DNA of 64,000 bases from Streptomyces olindensis (GTDB taxonomy: Bacteria > Actinomycetota > Actinomycetes > Streptomycetales > Streptomycetaceae), in NCBI GenBank assembly GCA_000696115.1, contig JJOH01000020.1, forward strand, positions 1-64,000, in the 5' to 3' direction. Under the pieces are notes generated by a model that searched no databases, had not been told where the DNA came from, and saw only the letters and a program-made list of their open reading frames with translations. Below, piece after piece: positions 44,163 through 52,582 of this stretch. The translations under genes and the position numbers were made by a program. Numbering within the stretch: position 1 is the stretch's first letter; each line of letters begins with the position of its first letter.

Positions 44163-44819
44163 TCAGCCCTCGTCCGGGCCACCGCTCTCCTTGTCGTCGG
44201 CTTCGGCGGCCTCGTCCGCCTTGACCGTCTGCGCCCCCGGCTGGGGCTCGGCCACCGCCACCCGCGCGGGGCGGATGGTGCGCTCGCCGATCCGGTACCC
44301 GGGCTGCAGAATCGCCACGCAGGTCGTCTCGGTGACGTCCGGTGCGTAACTGTGCATCAGGGCCTCGTGGATCGTCGGGTCGAAGGGCTCGCCCTCCTTG
44401 CCGAACTGCTGCAGGCCCATCTTCGCCGCGGTGCTCTCCAGCGACTCGGCGACGGACTTGAAGCCGCCCACCAGTTCGCCGTGTTCCCGCGCGCGGCCGA
44501 TGTCGTCGAGCACGGGCAGGAGCTCGGTCAGGAGGTTCGCGATGGCGATCTCCTTGACCGCGATCCGGTCGCGCTCGACCCGACGGCGGTAGTTCTGGTA
44601 CTCGGCCTGGAGGCGCTGGAGGTCCGCGGTGCGCTCGCCGAGCGCGGTGCGCACCTGGTCCAGCTGGGCCACCAGACCGGCGTCCTGGCCCGTGTCCCCG
44701 GCCGGGGCCGCCTTCTCCTCCGGGGAGGAGGCGGCGGCCTTCGGCTCGGCGTCGTCGGAGGTGGCGCCGGAAGGGACGTCGGGCTGCTGCTCGTCGAAGC
44801 CCGGGGTCTCCTCCGTCAC
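44163..44819 (-). CDS. grpE: Nucleotide exchange factor GrpE
   Basis: 218 residues. A Glu/Ala/Pro-rich N-terminus, a long helix (about 60-110, QVRTALGERTADLQRLQAEY), then the beta domain with FDPTIHEALMHSYAPDVTETT and VLQPGYRIGERTIRPARV-like ILQPGYRIG. Releases ADP from DnaK. GTG start overlaps the dnaK stop by four bases (GTGA). Confidence 0.98.
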   Translation of the reverse strand: MTEETPGFDEQQPDVPSGATSDDAEPKAAASSPEEKAAPAGDTGQDAGLVAQLDQVRTALGERTADLQRLQAEYQNYRRRVERDRIAVKEIAIANLLTELLPVLDDIGRAREHGELVGGFKSVAESLESTAAKMGLQQFGKEGEPFDPTIHEALMHSYAPDVTETTCVAILQPGYRIGERTIRPARVAVAEPQPGAQTVKADEAAEADDKESGGPDEG

Positions 44820-46672
44820 GCGGCACCGTCCTTCCGGTCCTCGTCGACGATCTCGGCGTCGACGACGTCGTCGTCGGCCTTGGCGTCACCGGCACCCGCG
44901 CCGGCTCCGGCGGAGGCACCGCCGGCGGCCTGGGCGCCCTGGGCGTCGGCGTACATGGCCTGGCCCAGCTTCTGGGAGACGGCCGCGACCTTCTCCGTGG
45001 CCGTGCGGATCTCGGCCGTGTCCTCGCCCTTGAGCTTCTCCTTCAGCTCGGCGACGGCCTCCTCCACCTCGGTCTTGATCTCGCCCGGGACCTTGTCCTC
45101 GTTGTCCTTGAGGAACTTCTCGGTCTGGTAGACGAGCTGCTCGCCCTGGTTGCGGGACTCGGCGGCCTCGCGGCGCTTGTGGTCCTCCTCCGCGTAGCGC
45201 TCGGCCTCCTCGCGCATGCGGTCGACCTCGTCCTTCGGCAGCGAGGAGCCGCCGGTGACGGTCATCTTCTGCTCCTTGCCCGTGCCCAGGTCCTTCGCGG
45301 TCACGTGCATGATGCCGTTGGCGTCGATGTCGAAGGACACCTCGATCTGCGGGACGCCGCGCGGCGCCGGGGGCAGACCGGTCAGCTCGAACATCCCGAG
45401 CTTCTTGTTGTACGCCGCGATCTCGCGCTCGCCCTGGTAGACCTGGATCTGCACGGACGGCTGGTTGTCCTCGGCGGTGGTGAAGATCTCGGACCGCTTG
45501 GTCGGGATCGTCGTGTTCCGCTCGATGAGCTTGGTCATGATGCCGCCCTTGGTCTCGATGCCGAGGGACAGCGGGGTGACGTCGAGGAGCAGGACGTCCT
45601 TGACCTCGCCCTTGAGGACACCGGCCTGGAGCGAGGCGCCGATGGCGACGACCTCGTCCGGGTTCACACCCTTGTTGGCCTCCTTGCCGCCGGTCAGCTC
45701 CTTGACGAGCTCGGCGACGGCGGGCATACGGGTCGAGCCACCCACCAGGACGACGTGGTCGATCTCGCTGATGGAGATGCCGGCGTCCTTGATGACGTTG
45801 TGGAACGGCGTCTTGCAGCGCTCCAGGAGGTCCGCGGTCAGCTGCTGGAACTGGGCGCGGGTGAGCTTCTCGTCGAGGTGCAGGGGGCCCTCGGCGGAGG
45901 CGGTGATGTAGGGCAGGTTGATCGAGGTCTCGGTGGACGAGGACAGCTCGATCTTCGCCTTCTCGGCGGCCTCGCGCAGACGCTGCAGGGCCATCTTGTC
46001 CTTGCCCAGGTCCACGCCGTGGCCGGACTGGAACTGCTGGACCAGGTAGTCGACGATCCGCTGGTCCCAGTCGTCACCACCGAGGTGGTTGTCACCGTTG
46101 GTGGCCTTCACCTCGACGACGCCGTCGCCGATCTCCAGCAGCGAGACGTCGAACGTACCGCCACCGAGGTCGAAGACCAGGATGGTCTGGTCGTCCTTGT
46201 CGAGGCCGTACGCCAGGGCGGCGGCGGTCGGCTCGTTGACGATGCGGAGCACGTTCAGACCGGCGATCTCGCCGGCCTCCTTCGTGGCCTGGCGCTCGGC
46301 GTCGTTGAAGTACGCCGGGACGGTGATGACCGCGTCGGTCACCTTCTCACCGAGGTAGGACTCGGCGTCCCGCTTCAGCTTCTGCAGCACGAAGGCGCTG
46401 ATCTGCTGCGGGTTGAAGGGCTTCCCGTCGAGCTCGATCTTCCAGTCGGTGCCCATGTGCCGCTTCACCGAACGGATCGTCCGGTCCACGTTCGTGACCG
46501 CCTGGCGCTTGGCCACCTCGCCCACGAGGACTTCGCCGTTCTTGGCGAAGGCGACGACGGACGGCGTGGTCCTGGCGCCCTCGGCGTTGGTGATGACGGT
46601 GGGCTCGCCGCCCTCCAGAACGCTGACGACGGAGTTAGTCGTGCCCAGGTCGATGCCGACCGCACGTGCCAT
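44816..46672 (-). CDS. dnaK: Chaperone DnaK (Hsp70)
   Basis: 618 residues from MARAVGIDLGTTNSVV, fixed by GGAGGAA before the ATG at 46672. The ATPase domain (1-365) contains DLGGGTFDVSLLEIG and VGGSTRMPAV. The substrate-binding domain (about 370-520) and a helical lid ending in the DDDVVDAEIVDED tail follow. First gene of dnaK-grpE-dnaJ-hspR. Two HAIR sites upstream give HspR feedback control. Confidence 0.99.
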   Translation of the reverse strand: MARAVGIDLGTTNSVVSVLEGGEPTVITNAEGARTTPSVVAFAKNGEVLVGEVAKRQAVTNVDRTIRSVKRHMGTDWKIELDGKPFNPQQISAFVLQKLKRDAESYLGEKVTDAVITVPAYFNDAERQATKEAGEIAGLNVLRIVNEPTAAALAYGLDKDDQTILVFDLGGGTFDVSLLEIGDGVVEVKATNGDNHLGGDDWDQRIVDYLVQQFQSGHGVDLGKDKMALQRLREAAEKAKIELSSSTETSINLPYITASAEGPLHLDEKLTRAQFQQLTADLLERCKTPFHNVIKDAGISISEIDHVVLVGGSTRMPAVAELVKELTGGKEANKGVNPDEVVAIGASLQAGVLKGEVKDVLLLDVTPLSLGIETKGGIMTKLIERNTTIPTKRSEIFTTAEDNQPSVQIQVYQGEREIAAYNKKLGMFELTGLPPAPRGVPQIEVSFDIDANGIMHVTAKDLGTGKEQKMTVTGGSSLPKDEVDRMREEAERYAEEDHKRREAAESRNQGEQLVYQTEKFLKDNEDKVPGEIKTEVEEAVAELKEKLKGEDTAEIRTATEKVAAVSQKLGQAMYADAQGAQAAGGASAGAGAGAGDAKADDDVVDAEIVDEDRKDGAA

Positions 46673-46691
46673 GGTTGATTCCTCCAGCTGA

Positions 46692-46712
46692 CTTGAGTGG
46701 AACGGACTCAAG
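46692..46712 (-). promoter_or_regulatory. HAIR element 1 of the dnaK promoter (perfect)
   Basis: CTTGAGT-GGAACGG-ACTCAAG matches the HspR consensus exactly, 20 bases upstream of the dnaK ATG. Confidence 0.93.
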
Positions 46713-46743
46713 TGTGCACGACGGCTCCCGACCGGTCAACAGA

Positions 46744-46764
46744 GCTGAGTCGAGCGGACTCAAC
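46744..46764 (-). promoter_or_regulatory. HAIR element 2 of the dnaK promoter (imperfect)
   Basis: GCTGAGT-CGAGCGG-ACTCAAC, a diverged second HspR site 52 bases upstream of the first. It directly abuts the 3' end of the next gene. Confidence 0.8.
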
Positions 46765-46766
46765 TC

Positions 46767-47777
46767 TTATCCGCTCCTTACACGCAATGAGGCTCTGACC
46801 TGCGGCGATACTGTGCGTCGATCGGCGTACACGGGTACACGCGAGAGGGCGAACACCACCACGAGAGCCACGCCCGGGACCCACCACAGGGCGTCGGCCC
46901 CGACCCAGCCGACGTGCGCGAGTACCCCGACGAGCACGCCGGAGAACGCCCCGAAGCCCAGCAGCAGCGTGACGCCCGGCACGGTCGCACCGAGCCGCCG
47001 CAGCCGGTGCGCGAGATGGTCCGGCCCGCTGCGGACCACGGGCCGCCCGCTCAGCCGCCGCGCCAGCAGGACGAGTACGGCGTCGGCGCACGCCAGGGCC
47101 GTCAGCGCGAAGAGCACCCCCGCGCTCTCCCCGATCCCGAACCCGGCCCGGACGTGCACGAGGCCGACGGCGATCACGAATCCCGCCGCCATGGACCCAC
47201 AACTGCCCAGCGCCACGCGCGCGGGGTGCCAGTTGTGCAGCAGGAAGCCGGTCAGCGCCGCGGCCAGCACGCTCATCAGCACGGCGATCCCGTCCAGCAC
47301 GTCGATCGCCGCGCAGGCCGCCACCCCGAAGGCGGCGACGACCCCGACCGTCCCCGCGAGCCCGTCGGCGTGGTCGAGCCCCCGGAAGGCGAAGGTCACC
47401 CCGACGACCCACACGACGGCGAGCAGCCCGGTGCCCACCCCCGTCTCCCCGTACGGCACGAGACACGCGGCGGCCACGCCCGTACCGCCGGCCAGCACCC
47501 GCCGCCGCAGCCGCCACACGTCGTCGACGAGCCCGAGCAGGGCGACCACGCCGCCGGCGACGAGCAGCCCGTCGATCCCGCTCCCGGCCGCGCCCCACTC
47601 CGTGACGCCGACGACCGCCCCGGTGACGACCACCACGGCCACGCCCCCGGACAGCGGCACCTCGCGCTGCCGCCGCCGCTCGACCAGACGCAGCCGCAGG
47701 GCGGGCACACGAAGGGCCGCCGCGAGAAGGGCGGTGAGCAGGAGGGCGGTGGCGGCGGCGGTGATCCCGTAGAGCAC
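46767..47777 (-). CDS. WecA/MraY-like glycosyl-1-phosphate transferase
   Basis: 336 residues with about ten transmembrane helices. LVDDVWRLRRRV (LxDD metal-binding motif), GLDHADGLAG (NxxDGxxG-like catalytic loop with His/Asp) and a C-terminal GPDHLAHRL loop are seen. Family members move a sugar-1-phosphate from UDP-sugar to a polyprenyl phosphate for cell-wall or exopolysaccharide synthesis. The normal Asn of the NxxDG motif appears as Asp-His. The GTG at 47777 has no ribosome site, but TATATC lies right before it, so it may be leaderless. Confidence 0.8.
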   Translation of the reverse strand: MLYGITAAATALLLTALLAAALRVPALRLRLVERRRQREVPLSGGVAVVVVTGAVVGVTEWGAAGSGIDGLLVAGGVVALLGLVDDVWRLRRRVLAGGTGVAAACLVPYGETGVGTGLLAVVWVVGVTFAFRGLDHADGLAGTVGVVAAFGVAACAAIDVLDGIAVLMSVLAAALTGFLLHNWHPARVALGSCGSMAAGFVIAVGLVHVRAGFGIGESAGVLFALTALACADAVLVLLARRLSGRPVVRSGPDHLAHRLRRLGATVPGVTLLLGFGAFSGVLVGVLAHVGWVGADALWWVPGVALVVVFALSRVPVYADRRTVSPQVRASLRVRSG

Positions 47778-47939
47778 GGATATAAGTTAGGCGTCACTAT
47801 GACAATTCGGTATGAATAACACGACGGGATCCGGGTCGAATCCGGATGGTTCCTGAGGCAACCCTGAGCGATTCAGATCACTGCCCACCCGGCTACAGTG
47901 CGGCGGAAGATAGGGGTAGTCTCAGACGGACTGCATAAG

Positions 47940-47953
47940 TTACCGCTTAGTAA
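47940..47953. promoter_or_regulatory. Palindromic operator candidate upstream of the EtfD-like gene
   Basis: TTAC-CGCTTA-GTAA lies 68 bases before the start codon within AAGTTACCGCTTAGTAATTT. TTAC-N6-GTAA palindromes are the kind of site bound by TetR regulators of fatty-acid oxidation genes, which would fit the gene product. Inference only. Confidence 0.4.
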
Positions 47954-48020
47954 TTTCGGGGAACCCTTCGGGAACGACAGGTCACCCCGACGAAACCCCT
48001 CGCAGGCCCGAGGAGCCCCC

Positions 48021-50342
48021 ATGCAACTCGCCGCGATCATCGTGTCGCTGGTACTGACCGTGGTCGGCGTCGCGCTGCTCGCACGCGCGATCGGCCAGTT
48101 CGTCCGGTACTTCAAGCTGGGCCAGCCCGTGCCCGCCGGTACCCGGACCGACAACCCCTACCAGCGCAGCGTGACCCTGGTGAAGGAGTTCCTCGGCCAC
48201 ACGCGCATGAACCGGTGGGGCATCGTCGGCATCGCCCACTGGTTCGTCGCGATCGGCTTCCTGACGCTGCCGCCGACCCTCGCCCAGGCCTTCGGGCAGC
48301 TGTTCCAGGCCGACTGGGTGCTGCCGGTCATCGGCACGTTCCTGCCGTTCGAGCTGTACATCGAGTTCATCGGCGTGATGACGGTCCTGGGCATCGCGGT
48401 GCTCATCGCGATCCGTCTGCTGAACCTGCCGAACCGGCCCGGTCGCAAGTCCCGCTTCGCGGGCTCCAAAGCCGGTCAGGCCTACTTCGTCGAGTACGTC
48501 ATCCTCACCATCGGCCTGGCCATCTACGTGCTCCGCGGCCTGGAGGGCGCGCTCCACCACGTCGACCACTACGAGGCCTCGTACTTCGCCTCGTACCCCC
48601 TGGTGCTGGCTTTCAAGGGCCTGTCGGTCACGGCGCTGCAGAACCTGGTCTACCTGGTCGCGATGATCAAGATCGGCACCTCGTTCATCTGGATGATCGT
48701 GGTGTCACTCAACACCAACATGGGTGTGGCCTGGCACCGCTTCCTGGCGTTCCCGAACATCTGGTTCAAGCGCGAGGCGACGGGCGGGACGGCGCTGGGC
48801 GCGCTGCAGCCCATGACGTCGGCCGGCAAGCCGATCGACTTCACGGACCCCGGCGACGACGACGTCTTCGGCGTCAGCCAGGTCGAGCAGTTCTCCTGGA
48901 AGGGCCTGCTGGACTTCTCCACGTGCACCGAGTGCGGCCGCTGCCAGTCGCAGTGCCCCGCCTGGAACACGGGCAAGCCGCTCTCCCCCAAGCTGCTGAT
49001 CATGTCTCTGCGGGACCACGCGCACGCCAAGGCGCCGTACCTGCTGGCCGGCGGCGGCAAGACGATGGAGGGCGAGGAGAAGGCGTCCGAGGAGCAGCTG
49101 GCGGGTGTGCCCGCCGCCGCCCTGGCGGAGGCCGAGCGCCCCCTGATCGGCACGCTGGAGGAGAACGGCGTCATCGACCCGGACGTCCTGTGGTCCTGCA
49201 CCACGTGCGGTGCCTGCGTCGAGCAGTGCCCGGTGGACATCGAGCACGTCGACCACATCGTCGACATGCGCCGCTACCAGGTGATGATCGAGTCGGCGTT
49301 CCCGTCCGAGGCGGGCACGATGCTCAAGAACCTGGAGAAGAAGGGCAACCCCTGGGGCCTGGCGAAGAAGCAGCGCCTGGAGTGGCTCAAGGAGGTCGAC
49401 TTCGAGGTCCCGGTCGTCGGCAAGGACATCGAGGACCTGTCCGAGGTCGAGTACCTGTACTGGGTCGGCTGCGCCGGCGCCCTGGAGGACCGCGCGAAGA
49501 AGACGACGAAGGCCTTCGCGGAACTCCTCCACATCGCGGGCGTCAAGTTCGCGATCATGGGCGGCGACGAGAAGTGCACGGGTGACTCCGCCCGCCGCCT
49601 CGGCAACGAGCCCCTGTTCCAGGAGCTCGGCATGGAGAACGTCATGGCGCTGAACATGGCGTTCGGCGAGGAGATGGACGAGGACGGCAAGGTCACGCCG
49701 GAGTCGGCGAAGCCCAAGTCTTCCAAGAAGATCGTCGCGACCTGCCCGCACTGCCTCAACACGCTCGGCAACGAGTACCCGCAGCTGGGCGGCGATTACG
49801 AGGTCATCCACCACACGCAGCTGCTGCAGCACCTGGTGGACGAGGGCAAGCTGATCCCGGTCACGCCGGTCGAGGGCATCATCACGTACCACGACCCGTG
49901 CTACCTGGGCCGCCACAACAAGATCTACACGCCGCCGCGCGAGATCATCGCGTCCGTCCCCGGCATCCGCAACGAGGAGATGCACCGCCACAAGGAGCGG
50001 GGCTTCTGCTGCGGCGCGGGTGGCGCGCGGATGTGGATGGAGGAGCGCATCGGCAAGCGCATCAACAACGAGCGCGTGGACGAGGCCCTGTCGGTCAACC
50101 CCGACATCGTCTCGACGGCCTGCCCGTTCTGCCTGGTCATGCTCACGGACTCCGTGAACGGCAAGAAGAACGACGGCAAGGCGAAGGAGTCCATCACGGT
50201 CGTGGACGTCGCCCAGCTCCTGCTGGACTCGGTGAAGACGCCGGTCCCGGCGGAGGTCGACGACGACGGCGACGGTGACGGAGAGCCGCCGGCAGGTTCG
50301 GCGGACTCGGAGAACGCACCGGCGCCGGAGCCGGTGAAGTAG
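48021..50342 (+). CDS. EtfD-like membrane iron-sulfur oxidoreductase
   Basis: 773 residues from MQLAAIIVSLVL with AGGAG five bases upstream. The N-terminal region has about six transmembrane helices (1-250, NarI-like). Two ferredoxin motifs, CTECGRCQSQCP (about 301) and CTTCGACVEQCP-like CTTCGACV (about 392), follow. Two CCG domains typical of heterodisulfide reductase subunits end the core (YHDPCYLGRHNKIY, GFCCGAGGARMW, STACPFC). The same architecture is known for mycobacterial EtfD, which passes electrons from ETF (beta-oxidation) to menaquinone. The C-terminal 30 residues are acidic. Confidence 0.88.
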   Translation: MQLAAIIVSLVLTVVGVALLARAIGQFVRYFKLGQPVPAGTRTDNPYQRSVTLVKEFLGHTRMNRWGIVGIAHWFVAIGFLTLPPTLAQAFGQLFQADWVLPVIGTFLPFELYIEFIGVMTVLGIAVLIAIRLLNLPNRPGRKSRFAGSKAGQAYFVEYVILTIGLAIYVLRGLEGALHHVDHYEASYFASYPLVLAFKGLSVTALQNLVYLVAMIKIGTSFIWMIVVSLNTNMGVAWHRFLAFPNIWFKREATGGTALGALQPMTSAGKPIDFTDPGDDDVFGVSQVEQFSWKGLLDFSTCTECGRCQSQCPAWNTGKPLSPKLLIMSLRDHAHAKAPYLLAGGGKTMEGEEKASEEQLAGVPAAALAEAERPLIGTLEENGVIDPDVLWSCTTCGACVEQCPVDIEHVDHIVDMRRYQVMIESAFPSEAGTMLKNLEKKGNPWGLAKKQRLEWLKEVDFEVPVVGKDIEDLSEVEYLYWVGCAGALEDRAKKTTKAFAELLHIAGVKFAIMGGDEKCTGDSARRLGNEPLFQELGMENVMALNMAFGEEMDEDGKVTPESAKPKSSKKIVATCPHCLNTLGNEYPQLGGDYEVIHHTQLLQHLVDEGKLIPVTPVEGIITYHDPCYLGRHNKIYTPPREIIASVPGIRNEEMHRHKERGFCCGAGGARMWMEERIGKRINNERVDEALSVNPDIVSTACPFCLVMLTDSVNGKKNDGKAKESITVVDVAQLLLDSVKTPVPAEVDDDGDGDGEPPAGSADSENAPAPEPVK

Positions 50343-50365
50343 GCGGTTTTTCGAGGGTTGCGGTC

Positions 50366-50401
50366 GGCGCCCCCTGTCCGAGTGGTCGGGCAGGGGGCGT
50401 C
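50366..50401 (+). terminator. Terminator of the EtfD-like gene
   Basis: CGCCCCCTGTCCG (50368-50380) pairs with CGGGCAGGGGGCG (50387-50399), 25 bases past the stop. Confidence 0.85.
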
Positions 50402-50451
50402 GGCGTTGTGCGGCTGCTGTCGGCCTCGGCCTACGGATGACAGGGAGACCG

Positions 50452-50733
50452 CTACTGGCCGTTCCTCCGCCCCCGGCTCTCCGCGACGCGCAGGACGTCC
50501 CGCAGGGCCTCGGTGAGCCGCTCGGCGAGGAAACGGAGTTGGCTCTCGGTGGCGTCGGGGAGCAGCTCGTCGGCGTGGGCGAGCAGCCGGGTGCCCATGT
50601 CGAGCTGGGTGACTTCGGTGACGTCGGCCAGCCGGGAGACGCGCCCGCCGCCGTCGGTGATCAGGAAGCACGGCTTGGCTTCCGGGCCGGTCCAGGGGAG
50701 GAGGCGGAGGGTACGGCGCGGGGTGGTGTCCAT
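50452..50733 (-). CDS. Conserved hypothetical protein (93 aa)
   Basis: 93 residues: MDTTPRRTLRLLPWTGPEAK, then CFLITDGGGRVSRLADVTE and an amphipathic helix ending in a basic tail. It occurs in Streptomyces next to a small Arg-rich protein gene, as here: the two overlap by one base (TGATG at 50731-50735). No known domain; function unknown. Confidence 0.7.
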   Translation of the reverse strand: MDTTPRRTLRLLPWTGPEAKPCFLITDGGGRVSRLADVTEVTQLDMGTRLLAHADELLPDATESQLRFLAERLTEALRDVLRVAESRGRRNGQ

Positions 50734-51038
50734 CAGGCGGCCTCCACGCTGCGGGACCGATGCGGCCCGGCTGCGGGCAACAGCACTTCGCGGTCGCCCA
50801 GTTCACGGCACCGCTGCCGCTGCTCGTGCGCGACGAGGTACGGGCGCACAGCCACGGTGGAGGCGCCGTCGATGAGCGTGTCCGCGCGATAGGGGCTACG
50901 GAGGGCAGGCAGAGGGGGGTGTCCCAGGTGCGCATCACTGGGCATGGAGCGCGGTTCGCATAACGGGTGGCGATATGCCCGGCGGGGCTTGCGCGGAAGG
51001 CCCGCCCAGGTGAAAAGACGGCGAAGCAGTTCGACCAT
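50733..51038 (-). CDS. Small Arg-rich hypothetical protein (101 aa)
   Basis: 101 residues: MVELLRRLFTWAG at the N-terminus, then a Pro/His/Arg-rich stretch and LIDGASTVAVRPYLVAHEQRQR. The pattern RSPYRADTLIDGASTVAVRPYLVAHEQ recurs in homologous Streptomyces small proteins paired with the downstream gene. It is divergent from the UTRA/GntR genes (gap 51039-51163). Function unknown. Confidence 0.6.
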   Translation of the reverse strand: MVELLRRLFTWAGLPRKPRRAYRHPLCEPRSMPSDAHLGHPPLPALRSPYRADTLIDGASTVAVRPYLVAHEQRQRCRELGDREVLLPAAGPHRSRSVEAA

Positions 51039-51163
51039 GCGCCGACCTTATCGCTATTCGCGAAAGGCAGCAAGGCTGAGAGGTCCGCGGAGAACCCCTG
51101 GCCACTGAGTCGCTTACCGTGTAAAGCGGCAAGGTCGGCGGGGCTGTCAGTCGGGAGGACATC

Positions 51164-51706
51164 GTGAGCGCGAGCAGGTGGGTCAGCACGTCGATGCCGT
51201 ATCTGACGCCGCGCGAGCGGGGACAGGGTGACGCCTGGCGTGCGGACGCAGCCGCTCAGGGCCGACGCGGAACTCAGCGCATCATCCATGCCGGAGAAGT
51301 CCCCGCACCGGCCGAGGTCACACGACTCCTCGACGTCCCGGACGGAGAACCGGTCGTCGTACGACGGCGCCTGATCCTCCTCGACGACGAGCCGAACGAA
51401 CTGACCGACACCTACTACCCCGCCGCCATCGCCCGCGGCACGCCGCTCGCGAGAACGGCGAAGATCCGCGGCGGAGCCATCACCCTGCTGGCCGAGCTGG
51501 GACACGTCGGCGCGCTGGTCAGAGAGGACGTCACGGCCGACCTGCCCGAGGCAGAGGAGCAGGAGACCTTGGGGCTCGCCGCGACAGAGCCCGTCCTGCG
51601 CCTCACCAGGCTCACCCTGGACCGCGACGACCGACCGATCCAGGTCGACCGTATGGTGATGCCCGCCCGACGCCAGCAGCTGCGCTACGAAATCAGAATC
51701 GGATGA
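51164..51706 (+). CDS. UTRA-domain protein lacking a DNA-binding domain
   Basis: 180 residues. The C-terminal about 130 residues are a UTRA effector domain (EVTRLLDVPDGEPVVVRRRL, LTDTYYPAAIARGTPLA, VLRLTRLTLDRDDRPIQVDRMV). The winged-helix N-terminus normal for GntR/HutC regulators is missing. In its place is SASRWVSTSMPYLTPRERGQ, a short conserved lead. The GTG start is at 51164. It overlaps by four bases a complete GntR/UTRA gene, so the pair may form a heterodimeric regulator (inference). Confidence 0.78.
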   Translation: MSASRWVSTSMPYLTPRERGQGDAWRADAAAQGRRGTQRIIHAGEVPAPAEVTRLLDVPDGEPVVVRRRLILLDDEPNELTDTYYPAAIARGTPLARTAKIRGGAITLLAELGHVGALVREDVTADLPEAEEQETLGLAATEPVLRLTRLTLDRDDRPIQVDRMVMPARRQQLRYEIRIG

Positions 51707-52482
51707 CCGTGCCCAAGGCCGAACCGGAATCCCACGACCGCCGCTCGCTGCACGAACGGATCGCTGCCGACCTGCGCGACGACATCATGACCGGCGAACT
51801 GCCGCCGGGCGCGAACCTGCCCTCGACCGCGCAGCTCAGAACCCGCTTCGACGCCTCGAACGCCACCATCCGGAAGGCGCTCCAACTCCTCAAGGACGAG
51901 GGCCTGGTGGTCGGACGAGCGGGCGCGGCGGTGACGGTCCGCGAGCACAGGCAGCGGACGATACGTCCTGCCGCATCCCTTGCTCCGGCGGCCCCCGGAG
52001 AGCCTTACCCCTGGCTGACCGAGGCAGCCAAGCACGGCACGGACGCCCGCATCATCCTCCTCGACGTGACGGAGACGGCTCCGCCCGCGGACATCCGCAC
52101 GGCTCTCGGCCTTCAGGGGAATGCCAAGACCGTACTGCGCAGCCAGCTGCTCCTGATCGACGACGAGCCGGCGGAACTCGTGAAGGCCTACTACCCGCTG
52201 AACGTCGCCAGCGGCACACCGCTGGCGAAACCCCACCGCATCAAGGGCGGCACCGCCACCCTGCTCAGACAACTGGGCCACACACCCCACCACTGCGTGG
52301 ACCGCGTCTCGGCCCGAGTCCCCACCCAGGAACAGTTCGAGGCGCTACGCCTTCCCGGCAACCTGCCGGTGCTGTGCACGTTGCGGGTCGTCCACATGGC
52401 GGACGGACGCCCGATCGAGGCGACATCGATGGTGAAAGCGGGGCATCTCTACGAGTTGCAGTACGAGTTCGTACCGCAGTGA
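51703..52482 (+). CDS. GntR-family regulator, HutC/UTRA subfamily
   Basis: 259 residues. The winged helix (about 14-80) contains LHERIAADLRDDIMTGELPPG and FDASNATIRKALQLL, followed by a UTRA domain (about 105-255: VLRSQLLLIDDEPAELVKAYYP, RVVHMADGRPIEATSMV). It overlaps the UTRA-only gene upstream (ATGA 51703-51706). Its UTRA half is clearly paralogous to that neighbour. Ligand and targets unknown. Confidence 0.88.
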   Translation: MTVPKAEPESHDRRSLHERIAADLRDDIMTGELPPGANLPSTAQLRTRFDASNATIRKALQLLKDEGLVVGRAGAAVTVREHRQRTIRPAASLAPAAPGEPYPWLTEAAKHGTDARIILLDVTETAPPADIRTALGLQGNAKTVLRSQLLLIDDEPAELVKAYYPLNVASGTPLAKPHRIKGGTATLLRQLGHTPHHCVDRVSARVPTQEQFEALRLPGNLPVLCTLRVVHMADGRPIEATSMVKAGHLYELQYEFVPQ

Positions 52483-52582
52483 CGCTCTCCAGCCGGAGTC
52501 ATGACTCCTCGGAGCGCACGGCTTCGCCGAGTTCGCCGACGGCGGTCCAATACTGATCGAGAGCCGTGTGCTCTCTGACCGT

